Positions 17,417 through 26,156 of a stretch of 64,000 nucleotides of DNA are shown one piece after another. Source of the DNA: Halostella litorea (GTDB lineage: Archaea > Halobacteriota > Halobacteria > Halobacteriales > Natronoarchaeaceae); assembly GCF_004785955.1 (NCBI RefSeq), contig NZ_SJER01000001.1:744001-808000 (forward strand), written 5' to 3'. The notes under the pieces were generated by a model. It ran no database searches. It saw nothing but the letters and a program-made list of their open reading frames with translations, and was not told the DNA's origin. The stretch's first letter is position 1. Every line of letters starts with the position of its first letter. A program made the translations under genes and the position numbers.

Positions 17417-18700
17417 TCAGCGCGCCGGCGCGCCGGCCTCCGGGGCCGCCGCCACGGGCTCGGCGAGCGCGTACACCGTGTTGTGGCCCGTCACCTCGAC
17501 ATCGACGAAGTCGCCGACCTCGAACTCGTAGTCGGAGGCGTTCTGGACGATGATCTGGCGGTACGCGGCGTCCCGGCACTTCACCGAGTCGCCGGTCCCC
17601 TCCTCGGCGACGAGCACCTCGCGGGTCGTGCCGACGAGTTCGTCGTACGCCTCGGCGACGATGTCGCGCTTGAGTTCGGACATCTCCTTCGAGCGGTCCT
17701 TCTTCGTCTGCCCGCCCAGCCCCTTCATGTCGGCGGCGTCCGTGCCGGGGCGCTTGGAGAAGCGGGTGACGTTGACCTTCTCCGGGCGGGTCTCGCGGAA
17801 CAGCGCCATGCTCCGCTCGTGGTCGCGCTCGGTTTCGGTCGGGAAGCCGACGACGAAGTCGGTCGACAGCGTCCAGTGGTCGAGATAGTCGTCGAACGTC
17901 TCGACGACCTCGACGAACTCCGAGACCTGGTGCTGGCGGCGCATGTCGCCGAGCACGTCGTTCGAGCCGCTCTGGACCGGAGCGTGGATGAAGTTGTACA
18001 GCTTCTCGTTGTCGGCGAAGACGGCGGCGAGTTCCTCGCGGATGCCGTGGACCCCCTTCGGGTTCGCCATGCCGACCCGGACGCGGAAGTCGCCCTCGAT
18101 GTCGCAGATCCGGTCCAGCAGGACGTGCAGCTTTCGCTCGCCGTCGTCCCAGCCGTACACGCCGGTGTCCTGGCCGGTGACGCGGATCTCCTTCGCGCCC
18201 GCGTGGACCAGCGCGCGGGCCTTCTCGACGTTCTCCGCGACGGGCGGCGAATCTATCTTCCCCGTCGCCTGCTTGGTGATGCAGTACGAGCAGTCGCTCA
18301 TGCAGCCCCGGGCGATGGGGAGGATGCCGACGACGCCGTCCAGCACCGGCTCCGTACCGCCGACGGGCGTCGGGCACTCGCCGTTGCGCACCGCGGTCGG
18401 CACGTCGTCCCAGTGGAGCACCCGGGCGTCGATACCCGCCTGCTCGAACTCCTCGCCCTGGGCCAGCGCCATGCAGCCGGTGACGATGAGGTCGGCCGAC
18501 GCGTCCGCCAGTTCGCGGGCCCGGCGGAGCATGTTCCGCTCGGTCTTCTCGACGACGGTGCAGGTGTTCATGATGGCGACGTCCGCCGCCTCGACGCCGT
18601 CGACCGGTTTGTGGCCCGCGTCCCGGAGCTTCCGCTCTATCTCGCGGCTCTCGCCGCGGTTCGACGTGCAGCCGTACGTCTCGATGTGGTAGCGGGCCAT
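17417..18700 (-). CDS. tRNA threonylcarbamoyladenosine methylthiotransferase (e-MtaB/CDKAL1 type)
   Basis: A 427-residue radical-SAM enzyme that methylthiolates t6A37 in tRNAs reading ANN codons. The N-terminal UPF0004 domain has three cluster Cys: YGCTSNRG (about residue 10), MNTCTVVEKTE and IVTGCMALAQG. The radical-SAM domain carries ARGCMSDCSYCITKQATGK (CxxxCxxC). The C-terminal TRAM domain is VLVAEEGTGDSVKCRD through VDVEVTGHNTVYALAEPV. The order is complete, and the TSNRGES start is typical of archaeal/eukaryotic MtaB. The ATG at 18700 was chosen because upstream residues are not family-like. The gene is divergent from the PGF-CTERM protein gene. Confidence 0.93.
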   Translation of the reverse strand: MARYHIETYGCTSNRGESREIERKLRDAGHKPVDGVEAADVAIMNTCTVVEKTERNMLRRARELADASADLIVTGCMALAQGEEFEQAGIDARVLHWDDVPTAVRNGECPTPVGGTEPVLDGVVGILPIARGCMSDCSYCITKQATGKIDSPPVAENVEKARALVHAGAKEIRVTGQDTGVYGWDDGERKLHVLLDRICDIEGDFRVRVGMANPKGVHGIREELAAVFADNEKLYNFIHAPVQSGSNDVLGDMRRQHQVSEFVEVVETFDDYLDHWTLSTDFVVGFPTETERDHERSMALFRETRPEKVNVTRFSKRPGTDAADMKGLGGQTKKDRSKEMSELKRDIVAEAYDELVGTTREVLVAEEGTGDSVKCRDAAYRQIIVQNASDYEFEVGDFVDVEVTGHNTVYALAEPVAAAPEAGAPAR

Positions 18701-18886
18701 ACGCTTGTCCCACGTTGCGCCCGGGCGGGCAAAAGCACGACGGATCGGGGAGACCCCCGACGCGGCCGGACGAGCCCCCACCGCTGCCCGCCGGACCGAT
18801 CCCTGGGCGTCGCGCCCCGACGACGTCTTCAGAGCGAGAAGCTAGTCGGTGGAGTTATCATTGCGTATCGACGTTATAGTATACAT

Positions 18887-20851
18887 ATGGGAAAGCGAAA
18901 AACAGTCTGGTTCGCTGTCGCCTTAGCAGCCCTCCTCGTGACGAGTTCCGTGGGGGCGGTCGCGATGGGGCCGAACGGCAGCGCCGCAAGCACGGCACAG
19001 GAAGAGGAGACGACCGATACGGCCGACGAGGTGTACGTCGACGGGAACGGCGATGCCGTCCTCGTGTATCGTAACAGTTCGGAGGACTCGTCGACGAACG
19101 GCCACCTGGGCGCGGACCTCTCCGAAGGGCTGTTCTACGTGTTCCTCAACGACACGATCGAGGAGCCGCCCGAGGAGAACTTCGCCGGGAACGCGACGTT
19201 CATCCTCGACCCCGAGTCGGTCAGCGCCTCCGGCGCGTTCTCGATGACCCAGCCCGAGTCGATCGAGGACCTGGCGTTCGACGCGTCCCTGACCCAGACC
19301 CGGGAGACATCCGCCGGCTCAATGTCGCTGGACGCCACGTTCGTCGACCAGTCGAGTTCGAGCACCGGCGCGTCGACGTACGGCGAGGTGTCGACCGAGG
19401 GGACGATGACCACGACCGCGTCCTCGTTCCACACGGACGGCACCGTGACGGTGACCCCGACCGACGGCCAGTCGCTCCCGAGTAGCTCGCAGATGTCCCA
19501 GGAGTTCTCCATCCAGGAGACCGACGACGGCTACACGCTCTCCGCGGCCCAGGACTACGTCGTCGGGTCCTACACCGCCGACCGCTGGAACACCCGCGAG
19601 AACGCGACGAGGTCCCTCGAAGCGCAGTTCGAGGGCGTCGCACAGCAGCTCGACGGCGACGCGCAGGTCACCGTCGACTCCTACTCGTACGACGACGCCG
19701 AGAACCGCCTCGACATCGAGTACACCGTCGAGTTCACCGGCGTCGACGAGGCCGTCTCCGAGCAGCTCGCAACGTCGCTGTCCTCGGCGCGCGACCTCGA
19801 CCTCTCCGAGAGCGAGGCCAGGGACCTCGCCGACCGCATCCAGTCGGTCGAGCTGAGCGAACTGTCGGCGTCCGTCGACGTGCAGTCCGACGGCGCGACG
19901 GTGAACTGGAACGTCCGGCTGGACGAGTACGACGAGGCCGCCCGCGCGACGCTCGACATCCTCGAAGCGTCCGAGATGAACACGTCCCAGATGGACATCG
20001 ACGCGGCCCGCAGTCGGCTGGACGCCCAGCAGGCCGCCGAGCTGCAACAGACCGTGACCTGGGACGGCACGGTGTCCGTGCCCGACGCACAGACCGCCAC
20101 CGTCCAGTTCGAGGCCGAGTCCAGCACGGAGAACTGGCAGGCGTACGTGAGCGAACTCGAGGACCGCGGCGTCGAGTGGCAGGGCGACACCACCATGGAG
20201 ATGCACGCGGAGACCCAAAACGGCGAACTGACCGCCAGCGGGTCGGCCACGTTCAGCCAGGAGGGGCTGCTCGACAACGCCATCGACAGCGCGCTCCAGA
20301 ACGCCGAGGACAGCCCGGCCGCCGAGAACGAGCAGGCCCGCTCGTTCCTCCGCGCGTTCCAGCAGTCCGAGTTCGAGAAGGCGCGGATGGACGCGAGCGT
20401 CGGCGACGGCACCGTCACGTTCGAGGCCGGCGCGAGCTTCGAGAACGTCTCCGCGTTCCGCGACGTGATGAGCGAGGCGTACGGCGAGGACGTCGCCATC
20501 GAGAGCGCCGTCGCCACGATGGAGGACGGCGACTCCGTCACCTACGTCCGGATGCCCGGCGCGGTCGGCTCCGACGCGAGCGAGTCCGACGTGCGCGAAC
20601 TGTCGATGGTCGGGGAGGACACCGAGGTCCACATGCCCGACGACTGGGACCCGGACGAGCGTGACTTCCCCCAGCCCGACAACGAGGAGGCACGCAACTA
20701 CCTCGGCATCGAAAACGACGACAGCGGGAACGGCGACGACGGCGGCGACGACGACGACGAGTCGTCCTCGTCGCTGCCCGGCTTCGGTCCGGTCGTCGCG
20801 CTGGTCGCGCTCGCCGCGGTGGCGCTGATCGCCCGGCGGCGCGCCGCGTAG
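18887..20851 (+). CDS. Secreted surface protein with PGF-CTERM anchor
   Basis: 654 residues. A Sec signal peptide (WFAVALAALLVTSSVGAVA) is followed by a large extracellular region rich in Ser/Thr and Asp. The C-terminus has an acidic linker (GDDGGDDDDESSSS) and then the PGF-CTERM tripartite signal: LPGFGP, a hydrophobic helix (VVALVALAAVALIA) and RRRAA. Proteins with this signal are processed by archaeosortase A and lipid-anchored at the cell surface. Helical repeats such as ARDLDLSESEARDLADRIQS suggest a coiled middle. The ATG follows an AT-rich segment (TTATAGTATACAT). I do not recognise a known domain in the ectodomain. Confidence 0.82.
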   Translation: MGKRKTVWFAVALAALLVTSSVGAVAMGPNGSAASTAQEEETTDTADEVYVDGNGDAVLVYRNSSEDSSTNGHLGADLSEGLFYVFLNDTIEEPPEENFAGNATFILDPESVSASGAFSMTQPESIEDLAFDASLTQTRETSAGSMSLDATFVDQSSSSTGASTYGEVSTEGTMTTTASSFHTDGTVTVTPTDGQSLPSSSQMSQEFSIQETDDGYTLSAAQDYVVGSYTADRWNTRENATRSLEAQFEGVAQQLDGDAQVTVDSYSYDDAENRLDIEYTVEFTGVDEAVSEQLATSLSSARDLDLSESEARDLADRIQSVELSELSASVDVQSDGATVNWNVRLDEYDEAARATLDILEASEMNTSQMDIDAARSRLDAQQAAELQQTVTWDGTVSVPDAQTATVQFEAESSTENWQAYVSELEDRGVEWQGDTTMEMHAETQNGELTASGSATFSQEGLLDNAIDSALQNAEDSPAAENEQARSFLRAFQQSEFEKARMDASVGDGTVTFEAGASFENVSAFRDVMSEAYGEDVAIESAVATMEDGDSVTYVRMPGAVGSDASESDVRELSMVGEDTEVHMPDDWDPDERDFPQPDNEEARNYLGIENDDSGNGDDGGDDDDESSSSLPGFGPVVALVALAAVALIARRRAA

Positions 20852-20863
20852 CGACGCCCCACC

Positions 20864-21499
20864 CTACTTTTCGAAGCTTTCGACGATAGCGACGCCGCTC
20901 GACGCGCCGATCCGCTCGGCGCCGGCGTCGAACATCGCCTTCGCCCGCTCGTAGTCGCCGACGCCGCCGCTGGCCTTGACGGGGAGGTACTCGCTCATCA
21001 CCTCGACGTCCGCCACGCGCGCGCCGCCGTCGGCGAAGCCGGTCGACGTCTTCACGAAGTCGGCGTCGGCCTCGACGGCCGCCTCGCAGGCGCGCCGGAG
21101 TTCGGCCTCGTCCAGCAGCGTCGCCTCCACGATCACCTTCACCGGGACCGGAACGGCGGCGACGACCGCCGCCAGTTCCTCGCTGACGGCGTCGTCCTCG
21201 CCGGCCCGCAGTCGGCCGACGTTCAACACGACGTCAATCTCGTCGGCCCCGGCGTCCCAGACGGTCTCGGCCTCCGCCGCCTTGATCCCGGGGCCGTGCT
21301 GGCCGTGGGGGAAGCCGACGACCGTTGCGAGGGTCACGTCGGGGGCGTACTCGGCGGCCTCGCCGACGTAGCAGGGCGGGATGCAGGCGTTCATCCCGTA
21401 CTCGTCGGCCTCGTCGAGCACGCGCCGGACGTCGGCGAGCGTCGTCTCCGGCCCCAGTACCGTGTGGTCGATGCGTTTCGCGAGCGTCTGGCGGTCCAT
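20864..21499 (-). CDS. deoC: Deoxyribose-phosphate aldolase
   Basis: A 211-residue TIM-barrel aldolase. The Schiff-base Lys is in [10 protein letters not shown] near residue 150. The other conserved Lys is in [20 protein letters not shown], and [11 protein letters not shown] at the N-terminus and [10 protein letters not shown] in the middle match the family. It splits deoxyribose 5-phosphate into glyceraldehyde 3-phosphate and acetaldehyde, feeding nucleoside carbon into central metabolism. The nucleoside phosphorylase gene at 22927 lies 1.4 kb away and fits the same salvage route. It is convergent with the PGF-CTERM gene, only 12 bases apart, and divergent from the DUF63 gene. Confidence 0.95.
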   Translation of the reverse strand: MDRQTLAKRIDHTVLGPETTLADVRRVLDEADEYGMNACIPPCYVGEAAEYAPDVTLATVVGFPHGQHGPGIKAAEAETVWDAGADEIDVVLNVGRLRAGEDDAVSEELAAVVAAVPVPVKVIVEATLLDEAELRRACEAAVEADADFVKTSTGFADGGARVADVEVMSEYLPVKASGGVGDYERAKAMFDAGAERIGASSGVAIVESFEK

Positions 21500-21617
21500 A
21501 CCCGGCCCTTTCCCGCTCGGCTAATAAGTCCCGTGCCAGCACCCCGGCGGCACCTGTCGGGTTGGATTCACCTCTCCTATCGGAAGATTTTCGGGGATGC
21601 CGGGAGGCCGAATTCGT

Positions 21618-22442
21618 ATGGTCTTGCCGGAAGGGTTCGCGCTGCCGCCGCTGCCGTACCTCGTGGGGCTGGGGATCGGGCTCGCCGCGACCGTCGCGCT
21701 GCTCTGGGCGATCGACCCGCCCGTCAGCGACTGGACAGTCGTCGCGTTCGCGCCGTGGATGGCGACCGGCGCGGTCCTGCACGTCCTCTACCAGCAGGGG
21801 GCGTTCCCCGCGGTGCTCGAACCGCTGTTCAGCACGGGGGCGGTGTACGCCACGACCGCCGTCGTCGCCGGCCTCGTCTGGATCGTCGCGACGGTGCTGA
21901 CCGCGATGCGCCGGAACGCCTCGACGGCGCGGCAGGTGGGGACGATCGGCACCGGCGTCGCGATCACCTTCACCATGTTCTCGCTGTACCTGGGCGCGCA
22001 GGCCGGGACGCTCGACCCGTTCTGGCCCGTCGTCGGCGCGGTCGCGGCCGGCGTCGTCGCCGCGGTCGCCTGGGTCCTGCTCAGCTTCGCCGTCACCGAG
22101 GCGGCCGCCGTCACCGCCAAGAGCGGCGCGCTGGTCGTGTTCGCCCACTCGCTCGACGGCGTCTCGACGGCCATCGGCGTCGACGTGCTCGGGGCGGGCG
22201 AGCGGACGCCCGTCTCGCGGGCCGTGCTCGACCTCGCCGGCCGGCTCCCGGTCGCCGACACGATCGGCGTGGGCTGGCTGTTCGTGCTCGTGAAGGTGGC
22301 GCTCGCCCTGCTCATCGTCTGGCTGTTCGAGGAGTACGTCCGCGACTCGCCGCGGCAGGGCCGGGTCCTGCTCGGGCTCGTGGCCGCGGTCGGCCTCGGC
22401 CCGGGGGTCCACAACCTCCTGCTGTTCGCCGTGTCGGGCTGA
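21618..22442 (+). CDS. DUF63-type multi-spanning membrane protein
   Basis: 274 residues with about seven or eight membrane helices: YLVGLGIGLAATVALLWAI, TVVAFAPWMATGAVLHVLY, AVYATTAVVAGLVWIVATVL, VAITFTMFSLYLGAQAG, and so on. The motif FAPWMATGAVLHVLYQQGAF, the HSLDGVSTAIGVDVLG helix and the C-terminal GLGPGVHNLL fit the archaeal DUF63 family as I remember it. The function is unknown; HSLDG with conserved polar residues inside a helix suggests a membrane-embedded active site, which is only inference. The ATG at 21618 was preferred over the frame beginning 21 bases upstream because it starts the conserved LPEGF sequence. Confidence 0.7.
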   Translation: MVLPEGFALPPLPYLVGLGIGLAATVALLWAIDPPVSDWTVVAFAPWMATGAVLHVLYQQGAFPAVLEPLFSTGAVYATTAVVAGLVWIVATVLTAMRRNASTARQVGTIGTGVAITFTMFSLYLGAQAGTLDPFWPVVGAVAAGVVAAVAWVLLSFAVTEAAAVTAKSGALVVFAHSLDGVSTAIGVDVLGAGERTPVSRAVLDLAGRLPVADTIGVGWLFVLVKVALALLIVWLFEEYVRDSPRQGRVLLGLVAAVGLGPGVHNLLLFAVSG

Positions 22443-22471
22443 GCGCGGTTCGTGTAACTTCCCGGAGCAGT

Positions 22472-22510
22472 GTCGGACAAACAGTATCGGATAAATTATA
22501 ATTGTCTGAC
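22472..22510. promoter_or_regulatory. AT-rich promoter region with a 9-bp inverted repeat
   Basis: GTCGGACAA (22472-22480) and TTGTCTGAC (22502-22510) are complementary except for one G:T-type position and flank an AT-rich core (ATAAATTATAATTG). Just downstream, CTTTTTAT (about 22514-22521) looks like a TATA element for the HalOD1 gene beginning at 22570, leaving a leader of about 25 bases. The arms could be an operator for that gene. No regulator is encoded nearby. Confidence 0.4.
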
Positions 22511-22569
22511 GAAACTTTTTATTTGGGGACGTATCATCCCGAAGCGAGGTACCCGAGAGGGGGGAAACA

Positions 22570-22875
22570 ATGAGTGGGGAACTATCCGACGCGGTATGCG
22601 ACAGCACAGCCTTCACGCGTGGCGGTCCCGTTCACCGCCACCGCGCGGACGACGGCGAACGCCCGAGCGTCGCGGTGGCCCGGGCGCTCGCCGCCGCGCG
22701 GAACGAACCGCCGACGGCCACGTCGACGCGGCTGTACGACCACGTCGACCCGGACGCACTCGACGCGCTGTTCGACGACTGGGGGTCCGCCTGCGGCCTC
22801 ACGAACGTCCGCCTGCGGATCGAGGAGTACACCGTCGAGGTGCGCGAGCACGGCGAGGTCGTCGTCCGCGAGTGA
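22570..22875 (+). CDS. HalOD1 output-domain protein
   Basis: A 101-residue protein consisting of one HalOD1 domain. Key parts are SVAVARALAAARNEPP, LYDHVDPDALDALFDD, and the final strands VRLRIEEYTVEVREHGEVVV. HalOD1 is a small haloarchaeal domain found alone or fused to response regulators, where it is thought to be an output or interaction module. Two other members occur in this window (38807-39109 and 48248-48520). The unusually AT-rich upstream region marks it as a separately transcribed gene. It precedes the nucleoside phosphorylase gene by 51 bases, and co-transcription is possible. Confidence 0.8.
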   Translation: MSGELSDAVCDSTAFTRGGPVHRHRADDGERPSVAVARALAAARNEPPTATSTRLYDHVDPDALDALFDDWGSACGLTNVRLRIEEYTVEVREHGEVVVRE

Positions 22876-22926
22876 ACCCCCGCGCGAAGCGCACGCTTTT
22901 TCTCGCCGACCCGTGAACGCTGGCAC

Positions 22927-23652
22927 ATGGCCAAACAGCCGCACCTGCTCGTCGAGGAGGGAGACCTGACGGACATCGCGCTCGTGCCGGGCGACCCCGG
23001 TCGGGTCGACCGGATCGCCGGCCTCTGTGACGACCACACGGTCGTCGCCGAGAACCGGGAGTACAAGGTCGTCAACGCGGAGTACGACGGCCGGGAACTG
23101 ACGATCTGTTCGACCGGGATCGGCAGCCCCTCGGCCACCATCGCCGCCGAGGAACTCCACGCGGTCGGCGTCGAGACGCTGATCCGCGTCGGCACGACGG
23201 GCGCGCTCCAGTCGGGCATCGAGATCGGCGACATGGTCGTCGCCACCGGCGCGGCGAAGGACGAGGGGACCACGAAGCGCTACGAGAGCGTCACACTCCC
23301 GGCGGTGCCGGACTACGACGTCCTGACGTCGCTGGTCGACAGCGCCGAGGAGAACGACGAGGACGTCCACGTCGGCCCCGTCGCCACCGACGACGCGTTC
23401 TACGCCGAGACCGACGAGTACATCGAAAACTGGGAGGCGGCCGGCGTGCTGGCCGTCGAGATGGAGGCCGCCGCGCTGTTTACCCTCGCCCGGCGCAAGG
23501 GGATGCGCGCCGGCGCGATCTGTACCGTCGACGGCAACCTCGTCGAGGGGACCCAGAAGGGCGCGACCGAGGACGACGAACTCCCCGAGAAGGCGAAGAA
23601 CAACGTCGAGCGCGCCATCCAGATCACGCTGGACGCGACGACCGAACTGTAA
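22927..23652 (+). CDS. Nucleoside phosphorylase (uridine phosphorylase-like)
   Basis: A 241-residue PNP/UDP family enzyme. The phosphate-binding start is ALVPGDPGRVDRIAG (about residues 19-33). The glycine-rich TGIGSPSATIAAEEL and IRVGTTGALQSGIEIGDMVV follow, and the ribose/base site is GVLAVEMEAAALFTLARRKG. The length and the VPGDPGR..RI motif place it with uridine phosphorylases and related archaeal enzymes, though base preference cannot be set from sequence. The product ribose or deoxyribose 1-phosphate fits the nearby deoC and the archaeal pentose salvage pathways. It is a cytosolic trimer or hexamer in known relatives. Confidence 0.9.
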   Translation: MAKQPHLLVEEGDLTDIALVPGDPGRVDRIAGLCDDHTVVAENREYKVVNAEYDGRELTICSTGIGSPSATIAAEELHAVGVETLIRVGTTGALQSGIEIGDMVVATGAAKDEGTTKRYESVTLPAVPDYDVLTSLVDSAEENDEDVHVGPVATDDAFYAETDEYIENWEAAGVLAVEMEAAALFTLARRKGMRAGAICTVDGNLVEGTQKGATEDDELPEKAKNNVERAIQITLDATTEL

Positions 23653-23750
23653 GCCGGGCGTGGGCGTGAGACGCGCCGGCCGTCCCGCCGCGGGTCCGAC
23701 CCCCGAACCGTAGCCCCTCGCTTTTCCCGGTCGGCGTTGCCAGCGATCCC

Positions 23751-24749
23751 GTGAACGCCAGCCGCGGCTTCCTGCTCGCCCTCGTCGCCGCCCTCGGCGT
23801 CCTGGCGGCGCTGCTCGTTTTCCCCTTCCTCCAGTTCGTCCTGCTGGCGGCGTTGCTGGTGTACGTCCTTTACCCGCTCCACCGGCGGCTGGCTCCGCGG
23901 GTCGGCGACGGGCCGAGCGCCGCCGCGCTCGTGACACTGACGCTCGTCCTGATACTGGTGCCGGCCGCGCTGGTGTTGCGGTCGGTGCTCGACCAGGCGC
24001 GGATGCTGTACGAGGCGGTCCGCGAGGGCGACCTGACCGTCGCGTTCGCGGAGGACGTGCTCGCCGACGCCGTCGGCGTGCGGGTGGACCTGGCGTCGGC
24101 TGTCGGGGCCGTCCCGACGGAGGTCGGGTCGGCCGTGCTGGAGAACGCGCTCTCCGTGTTCGACCTGGTGACCCACGTCGTCGTCGGCCTCGGCGTCACG
24201 CTGTTCCTGCTGTACTACTTCCTGAAGGACGGCGCGGCGTTCGTCGCGTGGCTCCGCGAGGTGACGCCGCTCCCGCCGCGGGTGGTCGACGACCTGTTCG
24301 CGGCGACCGACTCGATCATGTGGGCGGTGCTCGCCGGCCACGTGTTCGTCGCCGCCGTCCAGGGCGGGATGGCCGGCGTCGGGCTGTTCCTGACCGGAAT
24401 CCCCAACGCCCTGTTCTGGACCGTCGTGATGATGGTGCTGGCGCTGTTGCCGGTCGTCGGCGCGTTCCTCGTCTGGGGGCCGGCCGCGCTGTACCTGTTC
24501 GCGAACGGCGAGACCGTCCCGGCGGCCGCGCTCGCCGTCTACGGCACCGTGGTCGTCGGGATCACGGACGACTACCTCCGGCCGGTCGTCGTCGACCGCC
24601 GCGCGGACGTGAACCCGAGCGTCATCCTGCTCGGCATCGTCGGCGGACTCTACGTGTTCGGGACGATGGGCATCTTCTTCGGGCCGGTCGTGCTCGCGCT
24701 GTTGAAGGCGGCCGTCGACGTGTTCGCCGCGGAGTACGGGCGGCTGTAA
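23751..24749 (+). CDS. AI-2E family (PerM-like) transporter
   Basis: 332 residues with eight predicted helices in the AI-2E/PerM arrangement. A pair of N-terminal helices (FLLALVAALGVLAALLVFPF and LLAALLVYVLYPLHRRL) is followed by a soluble periplasmic-type segment (about 80-140). The conserved C-terminal block includes TGIPNALFWTVVMMVLALLP, FLVWGPAALYLFANGE and DYLRPVVVDRRADVNPSVIL. Functions reported in the family include autoinducer export and Na+/Li+-proton antiport, so the substrate is open. The start is a GTG at 23751. The next gene (HPP-USP fusion) is 44 bases downstream on the same strand. Confidence 0.87.
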   Translation: MNASRGFLLALVAALGVLAALLVFPFLQFVLLAALLVYVLYPLHRRLAPRVGDGPSAAALVTLTLVLILVPAALVLRSVLDQARMLYEAVREGDLTVAFAEDVLADAVGVRVDLASAVGAVPTEVGSAVLENALSVFDLVTHVVVGLGVTLFLLYYFLKDGAAFVAWLREVTPLPPRVVDDLFAATDSIMWAVLAGHVFVAAVQGGMAGVGLFLTGIPNALFWTVVMMVLALLPVVGAFLVWGPAALYLFANGETVPAAALAVYGTVVVGITDDYLRPVVVDRRADVNPSVILLGIVGGLYVFGTMGIFFGPVVLALLKAAVDVFAAEYGRL

Positions 24750-24793
24750 GCCGTCGGCCAAATCCTTAACTCCCGGCGTCGACAGGTCGGACC

Positions 24794-26149
24794 ATGCGCG
24801 ACGCCGTTCGGACGCGCTGGCGCGCGCTCGTCCGTCGGCTCCGGCGGGTCGAGCGCCGCGAGGTCCGGTCGTTCCGCCGCTGGATCGAGCACACGGAGAA
24901 CCTCGTCCGCGCCTCCGCGCTGGTCGCGGTGCCGCTGCTCATCGCGCTGGTCACCGCGCTGTCGAACGCCGTCCCGGGGCTGTCGTACCTCCTCTTCCCG
25001 CCGCTGGCGGCCGGGACGTACACGCTGTTTACCGACCCGGAGGGCGAGTACTCCTCGCCCCGGCGGTTCGTGCTGGGGCTGACGACCGGCGCGGCGAGCG
25101 GCTGGGTCGCGCTCGAACTCGTGGGCCTCGCGTTCGCCGAACCCGGCGGGCGGTTTCAGGTGAGCGCGGTCGGGGCCGCCCTCGCCGTGTTCCTCACCGG
25201 TCTGGCGACGTGGCTGTTGCGCGTCGAGGAGCCGTCGGCGTACGCCTGCGGCCTGCTCGTGTTGCTCATCGACGCCTCGCCGGCCGCGTACGTGGTGAGC
25301 GTCGCCGCGTCGTCGTCCATCGTCGCGCTCGCCTTCGTCGTCTGGCGGCGCGAGTTCTACGAGAACCGGGCGCGGTACCTCTACCGCTCGACGAAGGGCG
25401 ACGACCACGTGCTCGTCCCGGTCCGCGGCGACGCCGGCGACGCGACGGCCCGCCTCGCCGCGCGGCTGGCGGCCGCCCACGAGGCCGGGAAGGTGGTGTT
25501 GCTTGGGCTGGCCGAGGAGGGCGCCGACCCGGACGCGGTGGCCGACGACCTCGAATCCCGCGCCGGGACCGTCCGAACGCGGGTCGGCGTCCCCTGTCAG
25601 GTCGCCGTCGTCTCGACGGACTCGCCCGCGTCCGCGACGCTACAGGCCGCCCGCGAGGAGAACTGCGACCTGGTCGTCGCGCCGTACGAGCAGCGCCACG
25701 GCCACCTCTCGTCGTTCGTGCGGACGCTGTTCCGCGGCGACGTGGACGTGGTCGCCGCCCGCCTCCGGGGCGACGAGCGCCGCTGGCGGCGGGTGCTCGT
25801 CCCCGTCCGGTCGGCCGGCGAGCGGGCCCACGCGAAGGTCGATTTCGCCTGCCGGCTGGCGGGGCCGGCGGGGCTGGTCACGGTCGCGACCTGTATCGAC
25901 GACGAGCGCGAGCGGCGGGCCGCCGAGGAGCGGCTGGCGGACGTGGTGGAGACGTTCGACGCGTCGTTCGAGACGCGGGTCGTCAACGACTCCGTGGAGT
26001 CGTTCATCGCGCGGACCGCAAAGCAGTTCGACCTGACGATGATCGGCGCGAGCACGGACCGGAGCGCCGCCTCGCGGTTCGTCTCGCCGCCGACGTTCGA
26101 GCGGATCGACGAGGTCGACGCGGCCGTCGCCGTCGTCCACGTGGCCTGA
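24794..26149 (+). CDS. HPP-type membrane domain fused to two universal-stress-like domains
   Basis: 451 residues. Residues about 35-185 hold four or five helices with the HPP-family feature SYLLFPPLAAGTYTLFTDPE and EPSAYACGLLVLLIDASP. Two soluble USP-like domains follow. The first (about 205-325) begins HVLVPVRGDAGDATARLAAR. The second (about 335-450) begins RVLVPVRSAGERAHAKVDFA and ends AVAVVHVA, with the IGASTDRSAASRF phosphate-loop-like segment. The fusion suggests a membrane transporter or sensor regulated by nucleotide binding. It lies next to a divergently oriented K+ channel gene and the RCK_C pair, so an ion-homeostasis role is a reasonable inference. Confidence 0.72.
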   Translation: MRDAVRTRWRALVRRLRRVERREVRSFRRWIEHTENLVRASALVAVPLLIALVTALSNAVPGLSYLLFPPLAAGTYTLFTDPEGEYSSPRRFVLGLTTGAASGWVALELVGLAFAEPGGRFQVSAVGAALAVFLTGLATWLLRVEEPSAYACGLLVLLIDASPAAYVVSVAASSSIVALAFVVWRREFYENRARYLYRSTKGDDHVLVPVRGDAGDATARLAARLAAAHEAGKVVLLGLAEEGADPDAVADDLESRAGTVRTRVGVPCQVAVVSTDSPASATLQAAREENCDLVVAPYEQRHGHLSSFVRTLFRGDVDVVAARLRGDERRWRRVLVPVRSAGERAHAKVDFACRLAGPAGLVTVATCIDDERERRAAEERLADVVETFDASFETRVVNDSVESFIARTAKQFDLTMIGASTDRSAASRFVSPPTFERIDEVDAAVAVVHVA

Positions 26150-26156
26150 ACGCCGC

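Noticed and set aside
17222-18886. Long upstream extension of the PGF-CTERM protein (frame from 17222)
   Set aside because: The extension is Arg/Val-rich antisense of the methylthiotransferase gene. The signal peptide at MGKRKTVWFAVALAALLV shows the true start at 18887.
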